A stretch of 64,000 nt of DNA, taken from the NCBI RefSeq assembly GCF_002813325.1, contig NZ_PHUG01000001.1, positions 3,162,001 through 3,226,000 on the forward strand, read 5' to 3'. Positions 1 to 7,758 of the stretch are shown here, piece after piece. Both the position numbers and the translations under genes were made by a program. Numbering within the stretch: position 1 is the stretch's first letter; the number at the start of each line of letters is the position of its first letter. Below the pieces are notes generated by a model. It ran no database searches, was not told where the DNA came from, and saw only the letters and a list, made by a program, of their open reading frames with translations. The DNA comes from Janthinobacterium sp. 64. GTDB lineage: Bacteria > Pseudomonadota > Gammaproteobacteria > Burkholderiales > Burkholderiaceae_D.

Positions 1-319
1 GTTGCTTCAGGGTCATCTCGACGCCTTCTTTCAGCGATTCGATGGTCGGTGCTTCCACCGTCAGCGCCGTTTCCAGGCTGTCTTTCACCGGCACCATGGC
101 TTCGGCAAAGCTTTCCACTGCGAATTTATGCGCTTTAGCAACATCTTCCTGCGCACGGCGGCGAATATTTTCGCCATCGGCCTTGGCGCGCATGAAGGCA
201 TCATGCATCTCTGCAAGACGCGCTTCGGTACTCGCCAGCTGCTCTTCCAAAGTAGGCTCTGCGGGAGCCGCGGCGTCCGCTTGCGGATTAGGTACAGCTT
301 GGTTTTCCTGATCTTGCAT
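1..319 (-). CDS. grpE: GrpE nucleotide exchange factor (3' end outside window)
   Basis: The first 106 residues are visible, starting [19 protein letters not shown]; the C-terminal part lies beyond the window edge. GrpE is the cytoplasmic dimeric co-chaperone that releases ADP from DnaK. Seen here: an acidic, low-complexity N-terminal tail, then the start of the long coiled-coil helix (residues about 26-75), including the family-typical stretch [20 protein letters not shown]. The ATG at 319 fits the family start, and a heat-shock promoter lies 67-94 bp upstream. Identification is confident although only about half of the protein is present. Confidence 0.93.
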   Translation of the reverse strand, partial: MQDQENQAVPNPQADAAAPAEPTLEEQLASTEARLAEMHDAFMRAKADGENIRRRAQEDVAKAHKFAVESFAEAMVPVKDSLETALTVEAPTIESLKEGVEMTLKQ

Positions 320-385
320 CTAGAAAGCTCCTACAATCAATGACTTAAATGAGTTAGTCTAATTATCTTTACAACACTAACGGGC

Positions 386-413
386 AGATGGGGCTATATC
401 CTATTGTTTCAAG
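386..413 (-). promoter_or_regulatory. Sigma-32 (RpoH) heat-shock promoter of grpE
   Basis: On the minus strand the sequence reads CTTGAAA (413-407), a 13-bp spacer, then CCCCATCT (393-386). This matches the RpoH consensus CTTGAAA-N(11-16)-CCCCATNT at every defined base. It sits upstream of grpE and predicts a start near 380, giving a leader of about 60 nt. Confidence 0.9.
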
Positions 414-617
414 GGGTATGCATGGCAAAACCAGATTTACACCGATCCATGTTACAGCTATTTACAAAACGCTACCCATTTCGGCCAGCGGTCCGTGCGC
501 GCCCCCTTGATTTTCCAGGCTTCCCACCATAAAGCGGGCATTCTACCAGCCGCGCCGCCACCATCGCCACTGGCGACGTTGCTATCTGGATAGTACTTTT
601 GTCGCGCCAGACATGAC

Positions 618-639
618 AAAGCCGCGCAAGCGCGGCTTT
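618..639 (-). terminator. Terminator downstream of hemH
   Basis: Perfect 9-bp arms (AAAGCCGCG / CGCGGCTTT) around a 4-nt loop, 25 bp after the hemH stop codon. The T run is short on both strands, so it may act in either direction. Confidence 0.7.
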
Positions 640-663
640 TGACTGTCAAAAAATTTACTATTT

Positions 664-1773
664 TTAATTCGCCGCGCCCAGCGCCAGCGCCGCCGTGCGC
701 GCCTGCTCGCCCGCTTTCTTGTCCGCCTCGCGCTGCGCCGCCGTCTTCATCGTCGGCCAGCCGATCATGTGTTGTTCGGCAATTTCCGCCAGGCCAGCGA
801 TCCAGGCTGGCGTTTCGTTCAGGCAAGCGATGTAATGAAACTGCTGGCCGCCGGCCGTTTCGAAATCATGCTTCGCTTCCATGGCGATCTCTTCCAGCGT
901 TTCCAGGCAATCACTGGTAAAACCCGGACACAGCAGATCGACGCGCTTGACGCCCTGTTGCGCCAGCGCCACCAGGGTGGGCGCCGTGTATGGCTGCAGC
1001 CACTCGGCCTTGCCGAAGCGCGACTGGAAGGTCACCACGTATTGCTCTTTAGTTAATTTCAACTTTTCCGCCAGCAGGCGCGCCGTTTTCAGGCATTGGC
1101 AGTGGTAGGGGTCGCCCAGCAGCAAGGTACGCTTGGGCACGCCATGAAAGCTCATCACCAGTTTTTCCGGACGGCCATGCGCTTCCCAATGGTTCAGCAC
1201 GGAATCGCGCAAGGCGTCGATATACGTGTCGTGCTCATGGTATTGCTTAATAAAACGCAATTCCGGCACATTGCGCACCGTGGCGTAATGGGAAAACACG
1301 GCGTCGTAGATGGAACCCGTCGTCGTGCCAGAATATTGCGGATAGGCCGGCAGGATGGCGATGCGCTCGCAGCCTTCGCTTTTCAGCTGGGCCAGCACGT
1401 CGGGCAGGGAAGGCGAACCGTAGCGCATGGCCATGGCCACCGTCACGCCGTCATGACCCCGCTCGGCCAGCGCGCCGGCCAGCAATTTCGCCTGCTTTTG
1501 CGTATGCACTTTCAGGGGCGAGCCTTCGCGCGTCCAGATCGACGCGTATTTCTTGGCCGACTGGCCCGAGCGGAACGGCAAGATGATCAGATTCAGGATG
1601 AACCACCAGACGATGCGGGGAATCTCCACCACGCGCGGGTCCGACAAAAATTGTTTCAGGTAGCGCCGCACGGCCGACGAGGTCGGCGCATCGGGCGTGC
1701 CCAGGTTGACCAGCACCACGGCGCTGCGGTCGATATTGCCATGCGTGTACGGCGGTTCTGTTTGAAATGACAT
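664..1773 (-). CDS. hemH: Ferrochelatase
   Basis: This 369-residue protein inserts Fe2+ into protoporphyrin IX, the last step of protoheme synthesis, at the inner face of the cytoplasmic membrane. Visible family marks are the N-terminal VLVNLGTPDAP block (about residues 20-30), AILPAYPQYSGTTTGS (about 138-154), SFHGVPKR with the catalytic His at residue 210, and the late FTSDCLETLEE block containing the metal-binding Glu. The length is normal for betaproteobacteria. The ATG at 1773 is preceded by a promoter with a TATAAT box, and a hairpin follows the stop. It lies between recN and grpE on the same strand but appears to have its own promoter. Confidence 0.96.
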   Translation of the reverse strand: MSFQTEPPYTHGNIDRSAVVLVNLGTPDAPTSSAVRRYLKQFLSDPRVVEIPRIVWWFILNLIILPFRSGQSAKKYASIWTREGSPLKVHTQKQAKLLAGALAERGHDGVTVAMAMRYGSPSLPDVLAQLKSEGCERIAILPAYPQYSGTTTGSIYDAVFSHYATVRNVPELRFIKQYHEHDTYIDALRDSVLNHWEAHGRPEKLVMSFHGVPKRTLLLGDPYHCQCLKTARLLAEKLKLTKEQYVVTFQSRFGKAEWLQPYTAPTLVALAQQGVKRVDLLCPGFTSDCLETLEEIAMEAKHDFETAGGQQFHYIACLNETPAWIAGLAEIAEQHMIGWPTMKTAAQREADKKAGEQARTAALALGAAN

Positions 1774-1810
1774 GAAAGCTCTTCGAAGGCGTTGGATGGA
1801 TTAGGCAGTT

Positions 1811-1839
1811 ATTATAGTTGCATTGACTACTGGGGTCAG
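1811..1839 (-). promoter_or_regulatory. Probable hemH promoter using part of an intergenic repeat
   Basis: On the minus strand, CTGACC (1839-1834), 17 bp, then TATAAT (1816-1811). The -35 hexamer lies inside the left arm of the inverted repeat at 1832-1895. The -10 is perfect and the -35 matches at four of six positions. Confidence 0.5.
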
Positions 1840-1895
1840 ACCCCCAATGCCGCTAACGTCAAGCTCAGCGCTAACGCATCCGGGGGTCTGACCCC
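1832..1895. repeat. Intergenic inverted repeat, GGGGTCAGACCCCC type
   Basis: GGGGTCAGACCCCC (1832-1845) and its exact reverse complement GGGGGTCTGACCCC (1882-1895) flank 36 bp, which itself contains two direct copies of CGCTAACG. Each arm is also nearly self-palindromic. This is a REP-like element in the recN-hemH gap; as RNA it could form a long hairpin that ends recN transcripts. Confidence 0.7.
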
Positions 1896-1915
1896 GGTCT
1901 GCCCCCAGCCATGAA

Positions 1916-3583
1916 TCAAATCGCGAGCAATTCACGTGCATGCTTGCGCGTGGTGGCCGTGATTTCCAGGCCGCCCAGCATGCGCGCCACTTCTTCCACG
2001 CGGGCCTTGGCGTCGAGCATGTCGATGCGCGAGGCCGTCTTGCCATTGTCCAGGGTGCTTTTTGCCACCTGGAAATGCTGATTCGCCTGGCTGGCCACTT
2101 GCGGCAAATGGGTCACGCACAGCACTTGCCGTCCCTGCCCCAGACGTTTCAGCAGCCGCCCGACGACTTCCGCGACGGCGCCGCCGATGCCGCTGTCGAC
2201 TTCGTCAAAAATGAGGGTCGGCGTGGTGGTGGCGTGCGAGGTGATGACGGAAATGGCCAGCGCGATGCGCGCCAGTTCGCCGCCGGAAGCGACTTTCGCC
2301 AGGGAGCGCGGCGCCGTGCCCGCATGGCCGGCGACGAGGAATTCCACTTGTTCGAGGCCATGGGCGGCCGGCTCGCAAGGATGGAGGGCAATCTCGAAAC
2401 TGCCGCCCGTCATGCTCAGTTCCTGCATGGCGCGCGTGACGGCTTGCCCCAGCTCCAGGGCGGCCGCGCGCCGCGTGTCTGATAACCGCTCGGCCACGCT
2501 ACGGTACTCGGCCTCGACCTTCGCTTCCTGGCGCAGCAAGCCCTCGATGTCGGAAGCGTCCGCCAGATGCTGCAGCTTTTCCGACAGCCTGGCGTGTTCT
2601 TCCGGCAATTCTTCGGGTGTGACGCGGAATTTGCGGGCCGTGCTGTGCATGGCTTCCATGCGCGCGTCGAGCTGGTGCAGGCGTTCCGGGTCCAGTTCCA
2701 CGCGGTCCAGGTAATTGTTCAGCGCGTACACGGATTCCTGCAATTGTATGCGCGACGATTCGATCAAGTCGACGATCGGCTGCAATTCCGCATCGACGGA
2801 GACCAGCTTGCCCAGCTTCTGGTTCAGGCCCGACAGTTGCGACACGATCGGATGGTCTTCCGACTCGGAAATCATCGACAACGCTTCCTGCGCCCCTTCC
2901 AGCAGGCTGGCAGCGTGCGACAGGCGGCTGTGCTCGTTCGTGATGTCCGTCCATTCACCGGGCTTGGCGGCGAGTTTTTCCAGTTCGCCCACTTGCCATT
3001 CCAGGCGTTCACGCTCGTACAGCACATTGGCGGCATTCGTTTCAAATTCTTCGCGCTGGCGCACGAGCGCACGCCAGCGCTTGTGCAGGGCCGCCACTTG
3101 CCGCGCATCCTGTTCCGCGCCCGCTTCGCGCGCCGTCGCCTGGCCATCGAGCAAGGCGCGCTGCGCCTCGCTTTTCAGCAGGGACTGGTGCGCGTGCTGG
3201 CCGTGGATATCGACCAGCATGTCACCGAGTTCGCGCAGCTGCGCGGCCGTGGCGGGGATGCCGTTGATGTACGCTTTCGAGCGGCCCGCATTGTCGATTA
3301 CGCGGCGCAGCAGCGCGCCGCCATCGTCGTTGGCGAATTCATTGGCCACCAGCCAGGCTTGCGCCACGTCGCTGACGGAAAAATCGGCCGTGATGTCGGC
3401 CTTGGCCGCGCCTTCGCGCACCACGCTGGCGTCGCCGCGCCCGCCCAGCGCCAGGGTCAGCGCATCGATGAGGATGGACTTGCCGGCGCCCGTCTCGCCC
3501 GTCAGCACGCTGAAGCCGGCGGAAAATTCCAGTTCAATGGTATCGACAATGACAAAATCGCGAATGGACAGTGTATGGAGCAT
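1916..3583 (-). CDS. recN: DNA repair protein RecN
   Basis: RecN is an SMC-like ATPase (555 residues here) that acts at double-strand breaks in RecA-dependent repair. Seen: Walker A GETGAGKS (residues 29-36), a long central region predicted to be coiled coil (about 150-380), the ABC signature VASGGELARIALA, and Walker B LIFDEVDSGIGG followed by the His-containing CVTHLPQVA switch. MLHTLSIRDF at 3583 is the family-typical N-terminus and is preferred to the ATG 24 bp upstream. It follows nadK by 47 bp with no obvious promoter of its own, so it is probably transcribed from the LexA-controlled promoter in front of nadK. Confidence 0.95.
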   Translation of the reverse strand: MLHTLSIRDFVIVDTIELEFSAGFSVLTGETGAGKSILIDALTLALGGRGDASVVREGAAKADITADFSVSDVAQAWLVANEFANDDGGALLRRVIDNAGRSKAYINGIPATAAQLRELGDMLVDIHGQHAHQSLLKSEAQRALLDGQATAREAGAEQDARQVAALHKRWRALVRQREEFETNAANVLYERERLEWQVGELEKLAAKPGEWTDITNEHSRLSHAASLLEGAQEALSMISESEDHPIVSQLSGLNQKLGKLVSVDAELQPIVDLIESSRIQLQESVYALNNYLDRVELDPERLHQLDARMEAMHSTARKFRVTPEELPEEHARLSEKLQHLADASDIEGLLRQEAKVEAEYRSVAERLSDTRRAAALELGQAVTRAMQELSMTGGSFEIALHPCEPAAHGLEQVEFLVAGHAGTAPRSLAKVASGGELARIALAISVITSHATTTPTLIFDEVDSGIGGAVAEVVGRLLKRLGQGRQVLCVTHLPQVASQANQHFQVAKSTLDNGKTASRIDMLDAKARVEEVARMLGGLEITATTRKHARELLAI

Positions 3584-3630
3584 GGCTTCAGTGGTTAGGC
3601 GGCGCACCGCGGGTTAGCGAGGAGAAAAAA

Positions 3631-4602
3631 TTAGCTGAGCTTGCCCTCGCCAGACGGGTACTCATTCCAGTGCAGTTTTTCACGCAGGGTGTTGTAGTAA
3701 CTCCACCCTTCCGGATGCAGGAAGGTAATCGTGTGCGGCGAACGGCGGATGAGGATGCGGTCTTGCTGCACCAGGCTGGCAAAGGTCTGCATGTCGAAAT
3801 TGACGCTGATATCGCGCCCGCGCACGATTTCCACGACGATCTGGCTGGAGTCGGGCAGGACGATGGGCCGGTTCGACAGCGCATGCGGGGCAATCGGCAC
3901 GAGCACGATGCCGCCCAGGGTCGGGTGCAGCAGCGGGCCGCCGGCCGACAGCGAATACGCGGTCGAGCCCGTGGGCGTGGAAATGATCAGGCCATCGGAA
4001 CGCTGGTTGTACATGAAGTGGCCATCGACCTCGACGCGCAATTCGGCCATGCCGGCACCGCCGCCGCGCGAAACGACGACATCGTTGACGGCCATGCCCA
4101 CGTGGATCGACTCGCCGTCGCGCAGCACACTGCCTTCGAGCAAGGTGCGGCGTTCGGCCTTGAAGCGGCCGCCAAGAATTTGCGCCAGCACGGGCAGCAT
4201 GCGCTCAAGCGGAATGTCGGTCATGAAGCCCAGACGCCCCTGATTGATACCGATCAAGGGCACGTCGAATGGCGCCAGCTGGCGCGCAATGCCCAGCATG
4301 GTGCCGTCACCGCCCATGACGATGGCGCAATCGGCGGCGGCGCCGATCTCGGCCGGCGACATGGCGCGCACGCCGGGAAACGCCAGGTTCAGGTGCGCGG
4401 CCGTTTCCGCCTCGAAGACCACCGTGTGGCCCAGCACTTGCAGGAAATCGACGATGCTTTTCACGGGCTCGGCAATGCCATCCGTATTCTGGCGCACGAC
4501 GAGGGCGATGGTCTTGGCGCCCAGGTTGAAGCGCTCGCCCGGGGCTGGCAAGGTCGCGGCTGGCTGTTCGGCGCGTTGTTCGGCGTGTGTATCGACGGGC
4601 AT
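3631..4602 (-). CDS. nadK: NAD kinase
   Basis: This cytoplasmic enzyme phosphorylates NAD to NADP using ATP or polyphosphate. The 323-residue product has the diagnostic [12 protein letters not shown] block with the catalytic Asp, [12 protein letters not shown], the [21 protein letters not shown] substrate-binding loop and a C-terminal beta domain. The start chosen is [10 protein letters not shown] at 4602. A longer in-frame ATG at 4686 would lie inside the LexA operator and promoter and is therefore unlikely. It is the first gene of a probable nadK-recN transcript. Pairing of NadK with RecN under SOS control is suggested by the operator, not by gene function. Confidence 0.95.
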   Translation of the reverse strand: MPVDTHAEQRAEQPAATLPAPGERFNLGAKTIALVVRQNTDGIAEPVKSIVDFLQVLGHTVVFEAETAAHLNLAFPGVRAMSPAEIGAAADCAIVMGGDGTMLGIARQLAPFDVPLIGINQGRLGFMTDIPLERMLPVLAQILGGRFKAERRTLLEGSVLRDGESIHVGMAVNDVVVSRGGGAGMAELRVEVDGHFMYNQRSDGLIISTPTGSTAYSLSAGGPLLHPTLGGIVLVPIAPHALSNRPIVLPDSSQIVVEIVRGRDISVNFDMQTFASLVQQDRILIRRSPHTITFLHPEGWSYYNTLREKLHWNEYPSGEGKLS

Positions 4603-4670
4603 AAGAGTCTCGGTAGTGAATTCGGTGGCAAACCGCCCCAGGCTGTCGCGTCGCACGCCGGCATCGCATG

Positions 4671-4690
4671 TACTGTATATATGCACAGTA
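4671..4690 (-). promoter_or_regulatory. LexA (SOS) box upstream of nadK-recN
   Basis: TACTGTATATATGCACAGTA matches the enterobacterial LexA consensus TACTGTATATATATACAGTA at 18 of 20 positions, with both CTGT and ACAG half-sites intact. It overlaps the -10 element of the nadK promoter, a classic repressor position. Confidence 0.88.
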
Positions 4691-4715
4691 TAGTGCGGCT
4701 GCCGTGTACCCGCAA
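4687..4715 (-). promoter_or_regulatory. Sigma-70 promoter of nadK-recN
   Basis: On the minus strand TTGCGG (4715-4710), a 17-bp spacer, then TATACT (4692-4687). The -10 hexamer overlaps the edge of the LexA box. Transcription would begin near 4680, with a leader of about 80 nt before the chosen nadK start. Confidence 0.7.
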
Positions 4716-4863
4716 GGGGCGTTCTTGGTGTTGCATGCAGTGTAGCGCAGAAAAAGAATCGTCCATGCGTGCGCCAGCGCTCCCTGCAGGGGCAAATCCG
4801 CTTGCGCGCGGCCCAGGGCGGCGGGACACTGGCCTCACATCATTTTTACTGTCAGGAGGCCAT

Positions 4864-5130
4864 ATGGTTGCCCAGCATAGCGAACGCAAGATCAATACCG
4901 ATGAAAAGGTCAAGAATGACGGCGTCGACCGTCTGCCGCACGAGCGCGACGAATCGCCCGATGCGCAAAACGTGCGCCCGCGCAAAATCATGCAGCAGGC
5001 GGCCAGCGACCTGGAACAGGGCCTGGTCGACACGGACCGCCACGCCCAGCCCGGCGTGGAAAAGGTCAAGCCGGCCGCGCCGCAACAGGCCCGCCCCGAC
5101 ACGCAACTGGAACCAAAGAAGGCACGCTGA
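4864..5130 (+). CDS. Small hydrophilic protein of unknown function
   Basis: An 88-residue, highly charged protein starting [20 protein letters not shown] and ending LEPKKAR. AGGAGG sits 6 nt before the ATG, so the start is well supported. It has no signal peptide or membrane segment. The composition (many Lys, Glu, Asp, Gln and Pro, few aromatics) suggests a disordered cytoplasmic protein. I do not recognise a family. It is divergent from nadK and shares that intergenic region, so the LexA site could in principle affect it too. Confidence 0.75.
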   Translation: MVAQHSERKINTDEKVKNDGVDRLPHERDESPDAQNVRPRKIMQQAASDLEQGLVDTDRHAQPGVEKVKPAAPQQARPDTQLEPKKAR

Positions 5131-5274
5131 GTCGAACTGTCAGGCCCGCGACTTTGCCGACTCCGCGCCGTGTAGGCATTGGCGCCGCACATGCGCCCCC
5201 TGTGTGGCGCAACGAACGGAAGGGCAAAGGAGGCTCGCGCATGATGGACACTCGAACCACGCAAGGAGTACATC

Positions 5275-5697
5275 ATGAAAAAAACAGGATCAGCCGTCTG
5301 GAGTGGCGGCCTTAAAGATGGCAAAGGATTTATTTCCACCGAAAGCGGTGCGCTCGACAATGTGGCATACGGCTTCAACACGCGCTTTGAAGACGGTCCC
5401 GGCAGCAATCCGGAAGAGCTGATCGGCGCCGCGCATGCGGCCTGCTTCACCATGGCCCTGTCCGGCCAGCTGGGCGAGGCGGGCCTACGCGCCACAGCCC
5501 TGAAAACCACGGCCGACGTCAGCCTGGAAAAAATCGATGGCAGCTATGCCATCACGGCCGTCCACCTGACCCTGGTGGCCACCATTCCCGGCGCCACCGA
5601 AGAAACGTTCCAGGATGCGGCACTGCGCGCCAAGCTCGGCTGTCCAGTATCGAAGTTGCTGGCCACGGAAATTACCCTGGACGCCCGTCTGGAGTAA
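5275..5697 (+). CDS. osmC: OsmC-family organic hydroperoxide reductase
   Basis: A 140-residue protein of the OsmC/Ohr fold, which reduces organic peroxides with paired cysteines. Both reactive cysteines are present: Cys57 in [12 protein letters not shown] and Cys123 in [10 protein letters not shown]. The N-terminus ([16 protein letters not shown]) and [11 protein letters not shown] are closer to the OsmC branch than to Ohr. CAAGGAG lies 9 nt upstream of the ATG. It stands alone on the plus strand. Its cellular role (osmotic or peroxide stress) is inferred from family membership. Confidence 0.92.
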   Translation: MKKTGSAVWSGGLKDGKGFISTESGALDNVAYGFNTRFEDGPGSNPEELIGAAHAACFTMALSGQLGEAGLRATALKTTADVSLEKIDGSYAITAVHLTLVATIPGATEETFQDAALRAKLGCPVSKLLATEITLDARLE

Positions 5698-5811
5698 TGC
5701 CGGCATGCCGTCCGCTGCTGCTCCATCACCGGGCGGCAGGGGCGGTCTCGGCAAGAAAGCCATAAACCGCATAAAATCCTGCCATTCCCCTATCACCATC
5801 AAGGATTTACG

Positions 5812-6219
5812 ATGCGTATTTTGCACACCATGTTACGGGTCGGCGACCTGCAGCGCTCCATCGATTTTTACACCAGGGTCCTGGGCATGAAGTTGCTGCG
5901 CACCAGCGACAATCCTGAATACCAGTACACGCTGGCCTTCGTCGGCTATGGCTCGAACCCCGACCACGCGGAACTGGAACTGACGTATAACTATGGCACC
6001 ACCAGCTACGAGCTGGGCACGGCCTATGGCCACATCGCCATCTCGGCCGACGACATCGTCGCCGCCTGCGACGCGGCACGCGCGAATGGCGGCAACGTCA
6101 CGCGCGAACCGGGCCCCGTGAAAGGCGGCAACACGGTCATCGCCTTCATCACCGATCCGGACGGCTACAAGATCGAATTGATCGAGCGCAAGTTCGACGG
6201 CCAGGGCGGCGGCTTGTAA
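5812..6219 (+). CDS. gloA: Lactoylglutathione lyase (glyoxalase I)
   Basis: A 135-residue enzyme converting the methylglyoxal-glutathione hemithioacetal to S-lactoylglutathione in the cytoplasm. The four metal ligands of the Ni/Co-type E. coli enzyme are all present at the same numbering: His5, Glu56, His74 and Glu122. The length is the same as the E. coli protein, and the C-terminus [10 protein letters not shown] is typical. It ends 5 bp from the stop codon of the convergent LysR gene, so the two transcripts must meet here. Confidence 0.96.
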   Translation: MRILHTMLRVGDLQRSIDFYTRVLGMKLLRTSDNPEYQYTLAFVGYGSNPDHAELELTYNYGTTSYELGTAYGHIAISADDIVAACDAARANGGNVTREPGPVKGGNTVIAFITDPDGYKIELIERKFDGQGGGL

Positions 6220-6223
6220 TAGC

Positions 6224-7138
6224 TCAGCCTGGCTCGGCGGCCTGGGCAATGGCCGCGCGCAGCCAGGCGATGCCCGCATCGCCGTCCGTACGGCGGTGCC
6301 GTATCGCTTCAAACGCAAACGGCGCGATGGCAAACGGCGCAGCATACAGCGCCAGCCCTTGTGCCGCGCTGCCGCGCAAGGCGCGCCGCGCCACCGTCAA
6401 CATCAAGTCCGTCCCCAGCACGACATCCGCTGCGACCGTCCAGTACGGCACGCGCACGGCGATGCGGCGCGCCTGGCCCAGCTGAGCCAGCGCCGCATCG
6501 ACTTCGGCCGCCATGCCGCCTTCGCTGGATGCCACCAGCACATGGGGGCGCGCCAGATAGGTTTCCAGGCTCAACGTTTCACCGTCCGCCAGGCTGGCCG
6601 GATCGAGCGCGCACACGAACGTTTCCTCGAACAGGGTTTCTCGATGTAACTGCTCGGGCAGTTGCGGGAACACGCCCAGCGCCAGGTCGATCTCGCCATC
6701 CTGCACGCCGGCCACCACGGCTTGGCGGCTGGCGTAGCTGATGGCCAGGTCGATGCCGGGCGCTTCCACGCGCAAGCGGCGCAACAAGCGCGGCAAGAGC
6801 AAGGCCGCGCCGTAATCCGACATGGCCAGACGAAACATGCGCTGCGCCGTGGCTGCCTCGAAGACGGCGCCGCCGAGCACGGAACGCACGCTTTGCAGTG
6901 CTTCGGCCAGCGGCCGCGCCAGTTCCAGTGCGCGCGCCGTTGGCTGGAAGCCGCCCTTGCCGCGCAGCAGCAGCGGGTCGCCGAGCAAGTGGCGCAAGCG
7001 GGCCAGCGCATGGCTGACGGCAGGCTGGCTCATGTGCAAGCGTTCGGCCGCGCGCGACAAATGGCGCTCGCTGAGCAGCGCGTCCAGGATCACCAGCAAG
7101 TTCAAATCGACGGCGCGCAGATTATTCATTTGGTGCAT
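6224..7138 (-). CDS. LysR-family transcriptional regulator
   Basis: A 304-residue regulator. The N-terminal winged helix-turn-helix (LSRAAERLHMSQPAVSHALARLR, about residues 28-50) is clear and is followed by a LysR substrate-binding domain. MNNLRAVDLNLLVILDALL resembles NodD/NahR/LeuO-type members. The start could be the ATG at 7138 or the one at 7129; neither has a strong ribosome-binding site. It is divergent from the YdcZ-like transporter gene, which is the likely target. The effector is unknown. Confidence 0.9.
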   Translation of the reverse strand: MHQMNNLRAVDLNLLVILDALLSERHLSRAAERLHMSQPAVSHALARLRHLLGDPLLLRGKGGFQPTARALELARPLAEALQSVRSVLGGAVFEAATAQRMFRLAMSDYGAALLLPRLLRRLRVEAPGIDLAISYASRQAVVAGVQDGEIDLALGVFPQLPEQLHRETLFEETFVCALDPASLADGETLSLETYLARPHVLVASSEGGMAAEVDAALAQLGQARRIAVRVPYWTVAADVVLGTDLMLTVARRALRGSAAQGLALYAAPFAIAPFAFEAIRHRRTDGDAGIAWLRAAIAQAAEPG

Positions 7139-7220
7139 GATTGACTGACAAAGTACGAATTGGATTTAATCATGACAGCATAATACGATGGTCCCATCAA
7201 CTCAACTGTGGGAGTCACCG

Positions 7221-7688
7221 ATGCATGCATGGATTACCGTATTTGCCCCGCTGGCCATGCTGGCCGGCGCCGTCGTCCCCTTCCAGGCGGGCGCGAATGC
7301 CGCACTGGGCCGCAACCTGGGCCACCCGCTGTGGGCCACCCTCGCCTCGCTGGCCGTCAGCGCCGTGCTCGCCTTGCTGGTGATGCTGCTCTGGCGAGTG
7401 CCGGCGCCCGATGTCGGCCTCGCCATGCGCGGACCGGGCTGGTCCTGGCTGGGCGGCGCGGCCGGCGTGTTTTATATTACGGCCGCGCTGATGCTGGCGC
7501 CGCGCATGGGCTCCGGTCCCTTCATGGCGGCCGTCATCGGCGGACAAATGCTGGCCGCACTGGCCATCGACCGCTACGGCTTGCTGGGCTTTGCCGTCAA
7601 ACATATTTCTCCGCTGCATTGGGCCGGCGCGGGCCTGGTGGTGGCCGGCGTGATCCTCACACAAATAGCCAACAGCCGCACCGTGTGA
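7221..7688 (+). CDS. DMT-family (YdcZ/DUF606-like) membrane transporter
   Basis: A 155-residue, strongly hydrophobic protein with about five predicted membrane helices, beginning MHAWITVFAPLAMLAGAVVPFQAGANAALGR. The FQAGANAALGR motif and short length are typical of the YdcZ family, whose members are half-length drug/metabolite transporters. Substrates are generally unknown. GGGAGT precedes the ATG at 7221. It is divergent from the LysR gene, suggesting a regulator-exporter pair, and is followed by a hairpin shared with the convergent TolC gene. Confidence 0.85.
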   Translation: MHAWITVFAPLAMLAGAVVPFQAGANAALGRNLGHPLWATLASLAVSAVLALLVMLLWRVPAPDVGLAMRGPGWSWLGGAAGVFYITAALMLAPRMGSGPFMAAVIGGQMLAALAIDRYGLLGFAVKHISPLHWAGAGLVVAGVILTQIANSRTV

Positions 7689-7708
7689 AAACACGTCAAG
7701 ACGAAAAA

Positions 7709-7738
7709 AAAACCAGCGCCGTTGCCGGTGCTGGTTTT
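7709..7738. terminator. Bidirectional terminator between the YdcZ-like gene and tolC
   Basis: AAAACCAGC (7709-7717) pairs with GCTGGTTTT (7730-7738), with additional GC pairs inside. There is an A run on the left and a T run on the right, giving a U-tract in both orientations between convergent genes. Confidence 0.85.
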
Positions 7739-7758
7739 CATTCAGAGCAAGATCCCGC

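Noticed and set aside
4603..4686. Longer NadK start at 4686
   Set aside because: That ATG lies inside the LexA box and downstream of the -10, before the expected transcript start.
3571..5130. A 519-codon plus-strand frame spanning nadK and the small protein
   Set aside because: The first part is antisense to nadK. Only the last 88 codons, from the ATG at 4864 with a good RBS, are credible.
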